Assembly: GCA_040387555.1 (NCBI GenBank)
Contig: JAZKDO010000003.1
Location: 806,001-870,000 of the forward strand
DNA length: 64,000 bases
Reading direction: 5' to 3'
Source of the DNA: UBA4416 sp040387555
Lineage (GTDB): Bacteria > Bacteroidota > Bacteroidia > B-17B0 > Aurantibacillaceae
Shown here piece by piece: positions 27,617 through 36,266 of this stretch. The notes under the pieces were generated by a model that was given only the letters and a program-made list of their open reading frames with translations, was not told the DNA's origin and did no database searches. The number at the start of each line of letters is the position of its first letter. Position 1 is the stretch's first letter. The translations under genes were made by a program, and so were the position numbers.

Positions 27617-28294
27617 TTAAAACTGCCCGGCTTCAATTAATTTGATCGCCCTTTCGGTCATAATATCTTCACCTTTGGGATCATATTCGGATTTCATATT
27701 ACTTCCAAATATTCGGGCAATACTTTGCCACATAAAGGCCTGAAACCCTCCTCTGAGATCTTTTACTAACTCATAACTCGAATTTCCGGTTTCCCGATCG
27801 ATAAGTTTCAAAAGAATCCTTCCCTGTGTTATGGTAAGATCTTTTAGGGGTTCCTCAAATTCTGCTTTGAGATCTTTTTCAACCGATTTTATATAAGCCT
27901 TCCTCACATTTTCGTTGGGCATTTTTTCTAGAGCACGGTTGTATTCTTTTAGTTTCGCAGCAGCAAGAATCGCATAAGGATATACTTTTTTAACGTTGTA
28001 TTTTGTCCGAGACCAAGCCTCGTATTGTTTTTTGTTTTTGTAATTATATTCTGCATATACCCAAATATCCTGCAACCTGATGCTAGGAACCGTATCTCCG
28101 TTAAAAACTTCTGCCCATACTTTATACGTAGATTTTGAACTTTGAGAGGGAACAGAAGTTGAAATATCAGTTTGCGAAAAATGAGATAAGGGAAAGAACA
28201 TGCAAACAACCAGACTAACAACATAAAAAGGCATAAAACCTCTGGTTACCAGAGATTTTATATTTTTATGATGAAAATTATAGTTAGGTTCCAT
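27617..28294 (-). CDS. DUF4294-family protein
   Basis: 225 residues. An N-terminal hydrophobic segment (about 21-40) looks like an uncleaved anchor or a signal peptide; an in-frame ATG at 28234 (MPFYVVSLVVC) is an alternative start. The conserved core (YAILAAAKLKEYNRALEKM, LTITQGRILLKLIDRETGNSSYELVKDLRGGFQAFMW) is the DUF4294 signature found throughout Bacteroidota, with no assigned function. The gene begins 51 bases after the accC stop on the same strand and may be co-transcribed with it. About 190 AT-rich bases with no recognisable gene separate it from the transporter operon. Confidence 0.85.
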   Translation of the reverse strand: MEPNYNFHHKNIKSLVTRGFMPFYVVSLVVCMFFPLSHFSQTDISTSVPSQSSKSTYKVWAEVFNGDTVPSIRLQDIWVYAEYNYKNKKQYEAWSRTKYNVKKVYPYAILAAAKLKEYNRALEKMPNENVRKAYIKSVEKDLKAEFEEPLKDLTITQGRILLKLIDRETGNSSYELVKDLRGGFQAFMWQSIARIFGSNMKSEYDPKGEDIMTERAIKLIEAGQF

Positions 28295-28345
28295 TTGTTA
28301 GTTTATCTATTTAAACGGAAAAGGTAACCTATAGGTTACCACAAA

Positions 28346-29827
28346 TTAAGCCCTGTTTAACCTCCAATTTGATTTCACTACCGAACTTTTTACCTGGTCA
28401 TTAGCTTTATTAGCTTGAGAATCAGACATAAATGCACCAAAAATCGCAGCTACTTCTTCTTCCTCCGCATTAGATTTATTTAACATTTCCGGTTTAAAAT
28501 ATTTAGGAATAAATCCGGTGTCAAATTTTCCACTTACAAAAGCTTCATGTTTTAATACAAACGAACAAAAAGGTAAAGTGGTTTCTACACCTGTAATTTG
28601 ATAATCCTGAATAGCGCGCAGCATTTTTTCAATTGCATCTGTGCGGTTTTTTCCATGAACTATTAGTTTTGCAATCATTGGATCATAATAAATTGGAATA
28701 TCCATTCCTTCTTCAAAAGAATCATCAACTCTTATTCCAGGTCCTGAAGGAATGCGATATGTTTTTAAATTTCCAATATCAGGTAGGAAATTATTTGAAG
28801 GATCTTCTGCACAAACACGCACTTCAATGGAGTGACCATTAATTTTAAGATCATCTTGTGTGAATGATAATTTTTCGCCCCGTGCCACTTTGATTTGTTC
28901 TTTTACTAAATCGAGCCCAGTAATCATTTCTGATACAGGATGCTCTACCTGCAAACGTGTATTCATTTCCAGGAAATAAAAGTTGAGTTTATCATCTACT
29001 AAAAACTCTACTGTTCCTGCTCCACTATAATTACAAGCTTTGGCCACATTCACTGCGCATTCACCCATTTCTTTTCGCAGTTCCGGAGTTAATACACTGG
29101 AGGGCGCTTCTTCGATCAATTTTTGGTGACGACGCTGAATACTACATTCGCGCTCGAATAAATAAACGCAATTACCATGGTTATCGGCTAATAACTGAAT
29201 CTCAATATGTCTTGGGCCTGTAGCATATTTCTCAATGAAAACTGCGCCGTTACCAAAAGCAGAAACTGCTTCGCTAATAGCCATTTTCATTTGCTCTTCT
29301 ACTTCACTTTCTTTTTCCACTAAACGCATACCTTTACCACCACCTCCTGCAGAGGCCTTAATTAATAAAGGAAAACCAATTTCTTTGGCCAGTTTAGTGG
29401 CTTCAGCTAAATCACTGATTGCTCCCTCAGATCCTGGGATCATAGGCACCTTATATTTTTTAGCTGTTGCTTTTGCACTTAATTTATCGCCCATCAAATC
29501 CATTGCATCGGCACTTGGGCCAATGAATGTAATTCCGGCCTTCTGTACTTTTCTAACGAAGTCCGCATTTTCAGATAAAAAACCATAACCAGGATGAATG
29601 CCATCAACGCCTAACTCTTTACAAATGGCAATAATTTTATCACCCTGCAAATAAGATTGAGCACTTGGCGGTGGCCCAACACAAACTGCTTCATCAGCAT
29701 AACGCACAAACGGTGCATTTCTATCTGCTTCACTGTATATGGCAACGGTTTTTATTCCCATTTCTTTTGCGCTACGCATTACTCTTAATGCAATCTCACC
29801 TCTGTTAGCTACTAGTATTTTTTTCAT
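28346..29827 (-). CDS. accC: Biotin carboxylase subunit of an acyl-CoA carboxylase
   Basis: 493 residues. ATP- and bicarbonate-dependent carboxylation of biotin on a carrier protein, for acetyl- or propionyl-CoA carboxylase. Motifs: KILVANRGEIALRVMRSAKE at the N-terminus, GYGFLSEN, the Gly-rich ATP loop SAGGGGKGMR, ECSIQRRHQKLIEEAPS, EMNTRLQVEHPVSEMITGLDLV. A C-terminal extension of about 45 residues beyond the usual 447 (EEEEVAAIFGAFMSDSQA...) recalls propionyl-CoA-type partners in Bacteroidota, but no biotin carrier domain is present. accB and the carboxyltransferase genes are not in the window. It is transcribed divergently from the CAP-OmpA-like gene. Confidence 0.95.
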   Translation of the reverse strand: MKKILVANRGEIALRVMRSAKEMGIKTVAIYSEADRNAPFVRYADEAVCVGPPPSAQSYLQGDKIIAICKELGVDGIHPGYGFLSENADFVRKVQKAGITFIGPSADAMDLMGDKLSAKATAKKYKVPMIPGSEGAISDLAEATKLAKEIGFPLLIKASAGGGGKGMRLVEKESEVEEQMKMAISEAVSAFGNGAVFIEKYATGPRHIEIQLLADNHGNCVYLFERECSIQRRHQKLIEEAPSSVLTPELRKEMGECAVNVAKACNYSGAGTVEFLVDDKLNFYFLEMNTRLQVEHPVSEMITGLDLVKEQIKVARGEKLSFTQDDLKINGHSIEVRVCAEDPSNNFLPDIGNLKTYRIPSGPGIRVDDSFEEGMDIPIYYDPMIAKLIVHGKNRTDAIEKMLRAIQDYQITGVETTLPFCSFVLKHEAFVSGKFDTGFIPKYFKPEMLNKSNAEEEEVAAIFGAFMSDSQANKANDQVKSSVVKSNWRLNRA

Positions 29828-29990
29828 ATGATAACGAACTAATTATGAATCACGAATATAATCATTGACTCGTGTAATTTGGTAGATTTTCTAAAGAAAA
29901 ACTTATTTGTTAATAGTTTGTGAATACTCTTAAAGCCAGTTATAAATGCTTTTTTTTAATATTTGTTACAAGAACTTAACACCCCAATTT

Positions 29991-32351
29991 ATGAAGAAAC
30001 TTTTATTATCGCTTGCACTTTTATTTTTTGCTATTGTAATAAAGGCTCAGGATAATTTTGATATAGATGAATTACCAAAAATTCTTATAAAAGAATTAAA
30101 TAGCTTCAGGGCAAAAAATGGACTTGACACTTTTGAGGTTAATCAGGTGTTGATAGATGCCGCCGCAATTGATGCCAAAGGATTTGCAAAATCAGGAGTT
30201 GCTAAAGTTGATCAGGAAAAAGTAAAGAAGAATTTAGTGAAAGCAGGTGGCACTAAAAAAGGTGAAGAAGTTGCTATGCTTACGCCGGTAAGTAAAGGAA
30301 GGGACAATCAAAAAACAGCTGATGTAGCAAAAGTAATTTGGACACGCTGGGAAAATAATAAAAAGGATAAGGAAATACTTTTGAAAGCACAATATATGCT
30401 CATAGGCATTAAGTGTGAGTTTTTAAAAGATGGTAAAAAGATTGTGGTAACTGCAGTTTTTGGAGGTTACGATAGCTTTAACACAGGTGCTAAAATGAAA
30501 AAGGAATTAGCGGCTCCATTTAATACAAAGTCTAAAAAACTATTGACCCCTGATGCAAAGTCCTGTAAAACTTGCGATAAGTGGAAAAATTATGATCTTC
30601 TACAAAAAGGTTTGAAAGTTGAAAATGGAAAAATTTATTTAGAGTACGCTAACTTGAAAGACTTAAAGCGTATTATGAAAAAAACTAAAGATGGTTTGGC
30701 TGTTGATGTTGTGCAACGCGCTCAGTACGAAAAAGCCGATTATAATATTGTTGATAATAATTTGCAGAATAAAGGGATTATGCAAAAGGTTATTACCAAG
30801 GATCAGGTGTTTTCCAAGAATTTGATCAAGCCCGATCCTAAAGCAAAGAAAAAAGTAAAAATTAATAAACTAAAATTAGAGATGGGTAAGTTTGACCCTA
30901 AAATTAAAGGGCCGTATGAATTGAATTTAATCGTTATTCAGGATGGACATGTTTGTAAAACCATTACAAGAAGCTATCTTGAAAGAGGAGATCAGGAAAG
31001 TAGCACCCCGGTGGGTCTGCTTCCTGCCGAAGAGAGTGTTGGTTTAAAACCACCATTTGAGCCCAAATCCGAGAGTTCAATTTTAAATTTCACAATTCCT
31101 TTTGAAAAAAATAAATCTGAATTTAAACCTGAAGATGTTGCTCCGTTTATTAAAGCATTAAATGAACCTGATTTTGTAATTGATGGATTATATATTTATG
31201 CTTATTCCTCAATTGAAGGAGACGCAGGTGCCAATGCCAAATTGCAAAGGAAGAGAGCGGAGAGTGTAACTAAAGTATTACAAAGTATGCAGCAAAATAA
31301 GATATCTCCAATCATAGAAACAAAAGATTCATGGAATTTATTTGAATTGGAAATGGAAGATGGTAAGTATGCAGATCTTGTGAAAATGGGGAAAGAGAAA
31401 GCTATAAAAAAAATAAATAGTGATGGTGCTTTATTAAAAGAACTTGAACCTGTTTTAGCTAAACAACGATTTGCTCAAATGGTAATGGATGTTACTTATG
31501 ATATAACTGGTGATAAAGAACAAAAGTTTAGTATAGTTTCATTTAACAGAGCTATTAAGGCCAATAAAATGCCACAGGCCTATAAAATTATGGAATATGC
31601 TTACTCAAAAAAAATGGATAAGAAGTACACAGAAGATGTGTTGGACAGCATGAAGATTCCTAATGATTCAAAGTTTGTAAACATGATGAATAACAAGGCT
31701 TATTACAATTATCTTGGAAAAAGTAGTATCGTAGACGAAGATGATTACGCGGAGTTTAAACGATTAGAAAAACTAGACCCCGTGAACGATATCGTTAGAT
31801 TCAATAGGGTTTTCTGTTCTATAAAAATAGATTCTACGCTTGGCTCAAAAGAACAACAGGGAAAAATGCAGCAGGAAATTGACGGACTTTATAAAAGCAA
31901 AATTAATAAAAAATTAGTTGATGGATTGAATATTGAATGGCAATTTAAAATTATTGAATCGTTAGATACGATTGATGACGCAGAACCATTAATAGAAGCA
32001 TGCATCAATAAAATTAAAGGATTCTATAATTTCAAGGAAGCAAGTTGGCAAAATGCATTAAAGTTGGCGTATGTATTTACACGTGGAAAAGATTATAAAT
32101 TTTCTTCTTCAGTTTTGGAACCTTTCTTAAAAGTTGAGAATGTAAACGAGGACTTATTGTTCAGTTATATTTCTATTGCATCTCATTTACCAGAGAAGTT
32201 TTATAGCCGGACATTTAGCGACGCATTACATAAAGCAAGAGAAAAAAATCCGGAACGTTATTGCCGGTTATTTGGTGAGCCTTATATGTCATTTCAGGTA
32301 TTGGATAATCCAAATGCTAAAAAAGATTATAGAGAAGCGAATTGCAATTAA
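29991..32351 (+). CDS. Secreted CAP-domain / OmpA-like fusion protein
   Basis: 786 residues from the ATG at 29991, which gives a good signal peptide (MKKLLLSLALLFFAIVIKAQ); an upstream in-frame start at 29946 would spoil it. Residues about 25-150 resemble a CAP/SCP domain (LIKELNSFRAKNGLDTFEVNQVLIDAAAID with an Ala-rich helix; the classical His/Glu cavity is not obvious). A middle beta-rich segment (about 155-345) follows, then an OmpA-like region at about 355-500 (LNFTIPFEKNKSEFKPEDVA, IYAYSSIEGDAGANAKLQRKRAESV) that should bind peptidoglycan. The final 280 residues look like helical repeats. An outer-envelope protein tied to peptidoglycan is inferred. It faces a convergent SPOR-domain gene 23 bases away. 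Confidence 0.75.
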   Translation: MKKLLLSLALLFFAIVIKAQDNFDIDELPKILIKELNSFRAKNGLDTFEVNQVLIDAAAIDAKGFAKSGVAKVDQEKVKKNLVKAGGTKKGEEVAMLTPVSKGRDNQKTADVAKVIWTRWENNKKDKEILLKAQYMLIGIKCEFLKDGKKIVVTAVFGGYDSFNTGAKMKKELAAPFNTKSKKLLTPDAKSCKTCDKWKNYDLLQKGLKVENGKIYLEYANLKDLKRIMKKTKDGLAVDVVQRAQYEKADYNIVDNNLQNKGIMQKVITKDQVFSKNLIKPDPKAKKKVKINKLKLEMGKFDPKIKGPYELNLIVIQDGHVCKTITRSYLERGDQESSTPVGLLPAEESVGLKPPFEPKSESSILNFTIPFEKNKSEFKPEDVAPFIKALNEPDFVIDGLYIYAYSSIEGDAGANAKLQRKRAESVTKVLQSMQQNKISPIIETKDSWNLFELEMEDGKYADLVKMGKEKAIKKINSDGALLKELEPVLAKQRFAQMVMDVTYDITGDKEQKFSIVSFNRAIKANKMPQAYKIMEYAYSKKMDKKYTEDVLDSMKIPNDSKFVNMMNNKAYYNYLGKSSIVDEDDYAEFKRLEKLDPVNDIVRFNRVFCSIKIDSTLGSKEQQGKMQQEIDGLYKSKINKKLVDGLNIEWQFKIIESLDTIDDAEPLIEACINKIKGFYNFKEASWQNALKLAYVFTRGKDYKFSSSVLEPFLKVENVNEDLLFSYISIASHLPEKFYSRTFSDALHKAREKNPERYCRLFGEPYMSFQVLDNPNAKKDYREANCN

Positions 32352-32374
32352 TTTGTAATCTGAACGAAATAGTT

Positions 32375-34363
32375 TTATTTTAGAATACCCTGATTTAGGA
32401 GCTCTTCAAAATAATATTTTTCACCTTTATATACGGCAATAATAAAAGCATCTTTTATACCATTTTTTTTAGCTTTTGAAAGAATCAAATTGGTTTCATT
32501 AAGTGTCGGGTAAGATCCTATAGTAAATCGTGTGATGTTATCAGGAAATGTTCTTCTCAGGGCTTTAGGAAGACCAATAAGTTTGGAATAATTAAAATTT
32601 TCCAGTAGGCGGTAGGCGCCGATCTGTACAGTGTAATTTAGGCTGTCAATAACTGTATTTCCGTATTTCAGTAAGAGATCTTCATAAGTTAAACCTATCG
32701 GTCTCAGGTCATCAGGTGTAAATGCAGATGAATCAACCCTTGAGAAATTAAGTCGCTGGTATTCGTCTGAAAAGAGTTCAGCATCAAGTTCCATTTTCGC
32801 AAAAGAATCTATTTTTGCAGTAGAAATATCCTTTGTAATTGTGGCATCCATATACTTATATACAATTTCATATTCATTTCCTGAAGGTAGATTTACTAAG
32901 TAGCCACCGGTAATGGAATTCGAGTTAAACGTGCCTGAAAAGTCTTTGCGGTTCAATTTTGAACGAACAAAAATATCAGCTTTAACTGGAGAATTATCAT
33001 AACGTACATTTCCTGTTATTAATACAAGCGAGGTTGGTTTTCCAAATAAGCCAGGTTCTACCATATAAATATCCTGTAATCCTTTACCATCTTTTTTTTC
33101 GCTAGAATAGTATCCCCGCTCACCATCTGACGAAACGATATAAAATTTGTCGTCCTGCACAGTGTTTATAGGTTTACCTACGTTGTATGGTTTAGACCAT
33201 TTTCCAAGTTTTAATTCGCTTTTAAAAATATCATATCCACCTATTGTACTGTGACCAGTTGAAGCAAAAAACAATGTTTTTCCATCCGAATGAATGAAGG
33301 GCGCATCTTCATTAAAATTTGTATTTACTTCAGGGCCTAAGTTTTTAACATTACCCCAGCTTCCATCCGCTAATAATTGTGCAAAATAGATATCGCGACC
33401 ACCCATTCCGCCTTGTCTGTCACTCGAAAAATAAATTGTTTTTTCGTCTGGTGATAAACACACACTTCCTTCCCAAAAATTTGAATTGATGCCTTTTACT
33501 TTTTCCGGAATCCCCCAGTTAAAACCATCCAATTTACTTACATATATATCACCGCTTCCAATACCCACATTTCTATACGTAAAAAGTCTCTGCCCATCAT
33601 GCGATATATAAACCACAGCATCATGGCCGTTAGTATTTATAGCATTTATTGGTTGAGGTTCCAGCCAATTGCCTTTATAATCTTTATAGGAAATCATTAC
33701 ATCTTCGAAATAAATCCCATTTTTCATATCAATACGATTTGGTAAGATCTGTTTACCACCAGTTGATTTTTCTCCACGATAAGTAAAAACCATGAAGTTC
33801 TCATTAGATGGAAAAACAGGAGTGTACTCTGAACCAAAAGTATTAATGGGAGCACCAATATTTGTAATTTTAGCTACTGCAGATTTATTTTCTAAAGCAA
33901 TTGCACTTTTACAAATAGCGATCTGATGGTCTACATCAATTTTAGTGTCCTTATCCAGAGGATTGAGTTTATATTTTTCAAATTGGAGTATTGATTCATT
34001 ATATTTATCGTTAACCAAATAAGCTTTTCCTAAAAAATAATCATAATCAGGAAGTTTCGCTTTTATAGACTCAGCTGTTTTAATAAGTGGTTCAGAAAGA
34101 ATCCGATATTTAGAATCATAAACGCTGCATGAGCCTAACAAGTATCCTATATAAATATTTGATTTATGTTTTTTATATAAACTGTCATAAATAGGTCTGG
34201 CAAAAAGGTATTCCTGGTTCGTGAAATACTTATCAGCATAATTTAATTTTTGTCTTTCCTTAAGTGGCCAGCTAGAAGTATATTCTTCTTTTAATTCAAT
34301 ACTTATCTGACAGTGAATTAAATTAGACAATAAAAGAAAGAGTATGATAATTTTGCCTTGCAT
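32375..34363 (-). CDS. PorE-like PD40 beta-propeller protein with C-terminal SPOR-like domain
   Basis: 662 residues. A signal peptide (about 1-18), then TPR-like helices (about 35-130), then WD40-like PD40 repeats (about 160-415) with telltale blades such as NENFMVFTYRGEKSTGGK, DEKTIYFSSDRQGGMGGRDIYFA and DGKTLFFASTGHSTIGGYDIF. A carboxypeptidase-regulatory-like beta domain (about 435-510) follows, and a SPOR-like domain at about 575-655 (YTVQIGAYRLLENFNYSKL, RFTIGSYPTLNETN). SPOR domains bind denuded glycan strands. This is the PorE architecture (TPR-PD40-CRD-OmpA), but with SPOR instead of OmpA as the peptidoglycan module. It should be periplasmic and attached to the wall. Confidence 0.8.
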   Translation of the reverse strand: MQGKIIILFLLLSNLIHCQISIELKEEYTSSWPLKERQKLNYADKYFTNQEYLFARPIYDSLYKKHKSNIYIGYLLGSCSVYDSKYRILSEPLIKTAESIKAKLPDYDYFLGKAYLVNDKYNESILQFEKYKLNPLDKDTKIDVDHQIAICKSAIALENKSAVAKITNIGAPINTFGSEYTPVFPSNENFMVFTYRGEKSTGGKQILPNRIDMKNGIYFEDVMISYKDYKGNWLEPQPINAINTNGHDAVVYISHDGQRLFTYRNVGIGSGDIYVSKLDGFNWGIPEKVKGINSNFWEGSVCLSPDEKTIYFSSDRQGGMGGRDIYFAQLLADGSWGNVKNLGPEVNTNFNEDAPFIHSDGKTLFFASTGHSTIGGYDIFKSELKLGKWSKPYNVGKPINTVQDDKFYIVSSDGERGYYSSEKKDGKGLQDIYMVEPGLFGKPTSLVLITGNVRYDNSPVKADIFVRSKLNRKDFSGTFNSNSITGGYLVNLPSGNEYEIVYKYMDATITKDISTAKIDSFAKMELDAELFSDEYQRLNFSRVDSSAFTPDDLRPIGLTYEDLLLKYGNTVIDSLNYTVQIGAYRLLENFNYSKLIGLPKALRRTFPDNITRFTIGSYPTLNETNLILSKAKKNGIKDAFIIAVYKGEKYYFEELLNQGILK

Positions 34364-34449
34364 TAATATGAAAGTAGTGATTTTTTAGATATTAGCTAAA
34401 ATTTGAAAACTAGCTAAGAACATTATTTTGTTAGCTACAAACTTTCGTT

Positions 34450-34953
34450 TCAATAAACTTTAGCTACTCTTGTTATTTTAAGAAATCTTTTTTTATAATT
34501 TGGAGACCCTGAATATGATGAAATTTTAATGCCCGGATGTTTTTTATCTGAAGAGCTATGAATAAACCGAAGGTTTTCGCCTGAATTCGATAAGATGATC
34601 CCAACATGTCCTGCTGATCTGATTTTTAAATTAGTTCCGGTAAATATTATAATATCGCCAATTTTAAAAGAATCAGGATGTATAGTTTTTCCAACGTTTA
34701 TGAAATCTGCAGATGAACGGGGAACCTTAATATTGAAGTGATTAAAAACAAAATATACAAAACCAGAACAGTCGAATCCATCAGATGGACTGCAACTTCC
34801 ATATTGGTAATCAGTTCCTAAATATTTTTCACAAAATTTAATTAAACTATCTTTTCGGATACTATCTTTAGGTTGTTTACCTTTTAGTGTATTGCTTTGA
34901 TAGTGAAAACTAAAAATTAAAAAAAAGAGTATAAAAGCCAGAGATTTGATGTA
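34450..34953 (-). CDS. NlpC/P60 (C40) peptidase reading frame lacking a standard start codon
   Basis: The minus-strand frame is open from the codon after a stop at 34954-34956 to TGA at 34450-34452 (167 codons) and contains no ATG, GTG or TTG, so start-based gene finders miss it. It nevertheless encodes a convincing NlpC/P60 cell-wall hydrolase: hydrophobic N-terminus (YIKSLAFILFFLIFSFH), then YLGTDYQYGSCSPSDGFDCS with the catalytic Cys, VPRSSADF, FKIGDIIIFTG, SAGHVGIIL with the catalytic His, and RFIHSSS with the third polar residue. All catalytic positions are intact and there is no internal stop. Translation may begin at ATC (34950-34948) or CTG (34941-34939), or the start was lost by mutation or a sequencing error. 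These enzymes cut peptidoglycan stem peptides. Confidence 0.72.
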   Translation of the reverse strand, partial: YIKSLAFILFFLIFSFHYQSNTLKGKQPKDSIRKDSLIKFCEKYLGTDYQYGSCSPSDGFDCSGFVYFVFNHFNIKVPRSSADFINVGKTIHPDSFKIGDIIIFTGTNLKIRSAGHVGIILSNSGENLRFIHSSSDKKHPGIKISSYSGSPNYKKRFLKITRVAKVY

Positions 34954-35079
34954 TTAAAGATACTTCTAATTTTCTATAAAAAATTATTCCTCTAAAATCC
35001 CAAAATCCAAAAAATCATAAATTGCGTATATCTTAGTATGAGAACTAAAGCTGCCGTAAATTATCTGGCCGTTTAATTG

Positions 35080-35087
35080 TAATTTTG
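35080..35087 (+). promoter_or_regulatory. Bacteroidota -7 box
   Basis: TAATTTTG matches TAnnTTTG exactly, 41 bases before the ATG of the MsrB-MsrA lipoprotein gene. Confidence 0.5.
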
Positions 35088-35128
35088 CATTCAGAAATAT
35101 AATACTTCGTACCTTAAATTATTTAAAA

Positions 35129-36124
35129 ATGATGAAACAACCACGTGTATTTTGGGTATCCTTATTATTTCTAATCGGATGTTACAGCACTAAGTGCCAA
35201 AATTCAAACCGGACTGACAATGCTACTAAAACTTCAATCATCAAAAAAGAAACAAACATGAAATTAAATCCATTAACTAAGGAAGAGCAATACGTTATTC
35301 TTAATAAAGGAACCGAGAGACCTTTTACAGGAGAGTATACCGATAATTTTTCTAAAGGAACATATATTTGCAAGCAATGTAATTCTCCTCTTTATTCATC
35401 AGATTCGAAATTTCATTCGGGATGTGGTTGGCCGAGTTTTGATGATGAGATAAAAGGAGCGGTGAAAAAGACATTGGATGCTGACGAACAAAGAACAGAA
35501 ATCACCTGTGTAAATTGTGGCGGACATTTGGGACATGTATTTTATGGAGAAGGATTTACCGATAAAGACACTCGGCATTGTGTGAATTCAACATCTATGG
35601 TATTTGTTGCTGAGAAAGACCAAAAGAAAGAGTCAACAAGCAAAACGGCAAAAGCTATTTTCGCTGGCGGATGTTTTTGGGGAGTAGAATATTATTTTCA
35701 AAATTTAAAAGGGGTATTAAGCACCCAGGTTGGGTATACCGGTGGTTATACTGAAAATCCAACGTATAAAGAAGTTTGTGCCCATAAAACAGGTCATATT
35801 GAGGCATTAGAAATAACTTATGATCCGTCTCAAACAACTTATGAGGAGTTGGCGAAATTGTTTTTTGAAATCCATGATCCCACTCAGGCAAACGGACAGG
35901 GAAACGATGTTGGTCCTCAATACCTTTCTGTGATATTTTATTTGGATGATACTCAAAAAGCGGCGGCTGAAAAGCTCATCGGTTTGTTGCAGATAAAAGG
36001 TTACAAAGTAGCTACTCAGTTAAAGAAAGCAACAAAATTCTGGCCGGCTGAAGATTACCATCAACAATATTATGAAAAGAGTGGTGGAACGCCGTATTGT
36101 CATAGTAGAGTAAAGCGGTTTTAA
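35129..36124 (+). CDS. msrAB: Bifunctional methionine sulfoxide reductase MsrB-MsrA lipoprotein
   Basis: 331 residues. A lipoprotein signal with lipobox LIGC (Cys18) predicts envelope location. The MsrB domain (about 50-160) has the zinc pairs CKQC and CVNC, the SGCGWPSF block and catalytic RHCVNS. The MsrA domain (about 170-331) has catalytic GGCFWGVEYYF, GYTGGYTENPTY, HDPTQANGQGNDVGPQYLS and a resolving Cys in GGTPYCHSRV. Together they repair both the R and S sulfoxide forms of methionine in oxidised envelope proteins. The B-before-A order differs from PilB-type fusions (Trx-A-B). No membrane electron donor gene is adjacent. It has its own -7 box and terminator, so it is monocistronic. Confidence 0.96.
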   Translation: MMKQPRVFWVSLLFLIGCYSTKCQNSNRTDNATKTSIIKKETNMKLNPLTKEEQYVILNKGTERPFTGEYTDNFSKGTYICKQCNSPLYSSDSKFHSGCGWPSFDDEIKGAVKKTLDADEQRTEITCVNCGGHLGHVFYGEGFTDKDTRHCVNSTSMVFVAEKDQKKESTSKTAKAIFAGGCFWGVEYYFQNLKGVLSTQVGYTGGYTENPTYKEVCAHKTGHIEALEITYDPSQTTYEELAKLFFEIHDPTQANGQGNDVGPQYLSVIFYLDDTQKAAAEKLIGLLQIKGYKVATQLKKATKFWPAEDYHQQYYEKSGGTPYCHSRVKRF

Positions 36125-36134
36125 ATTCATTTGT

Positions 36135-36169
36135 AAAGGGTTTTTCAGAAATGAAGAGCCCTTTTTTTT
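36135..36169 (+). terminator. Rho-independent terminator with GAAA tetraloop
   Basis: A 13-base stem beginning AAAGGG at 36135 and closing with CCCTTT at 36159-36164 (two G-T pairs) encloses a GAAA loop and is followed by T8. Confidence 0.88.
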
Positions 36170-36266
36170 GTTCTGAAAAAATTTCGAATGCCTTCAAGTG
36201 GTTTTGATAAAATAGTATATTGTATGTTGAATTTTAGCATTCCTAAATTTTTTTAATAGCTGGAGT

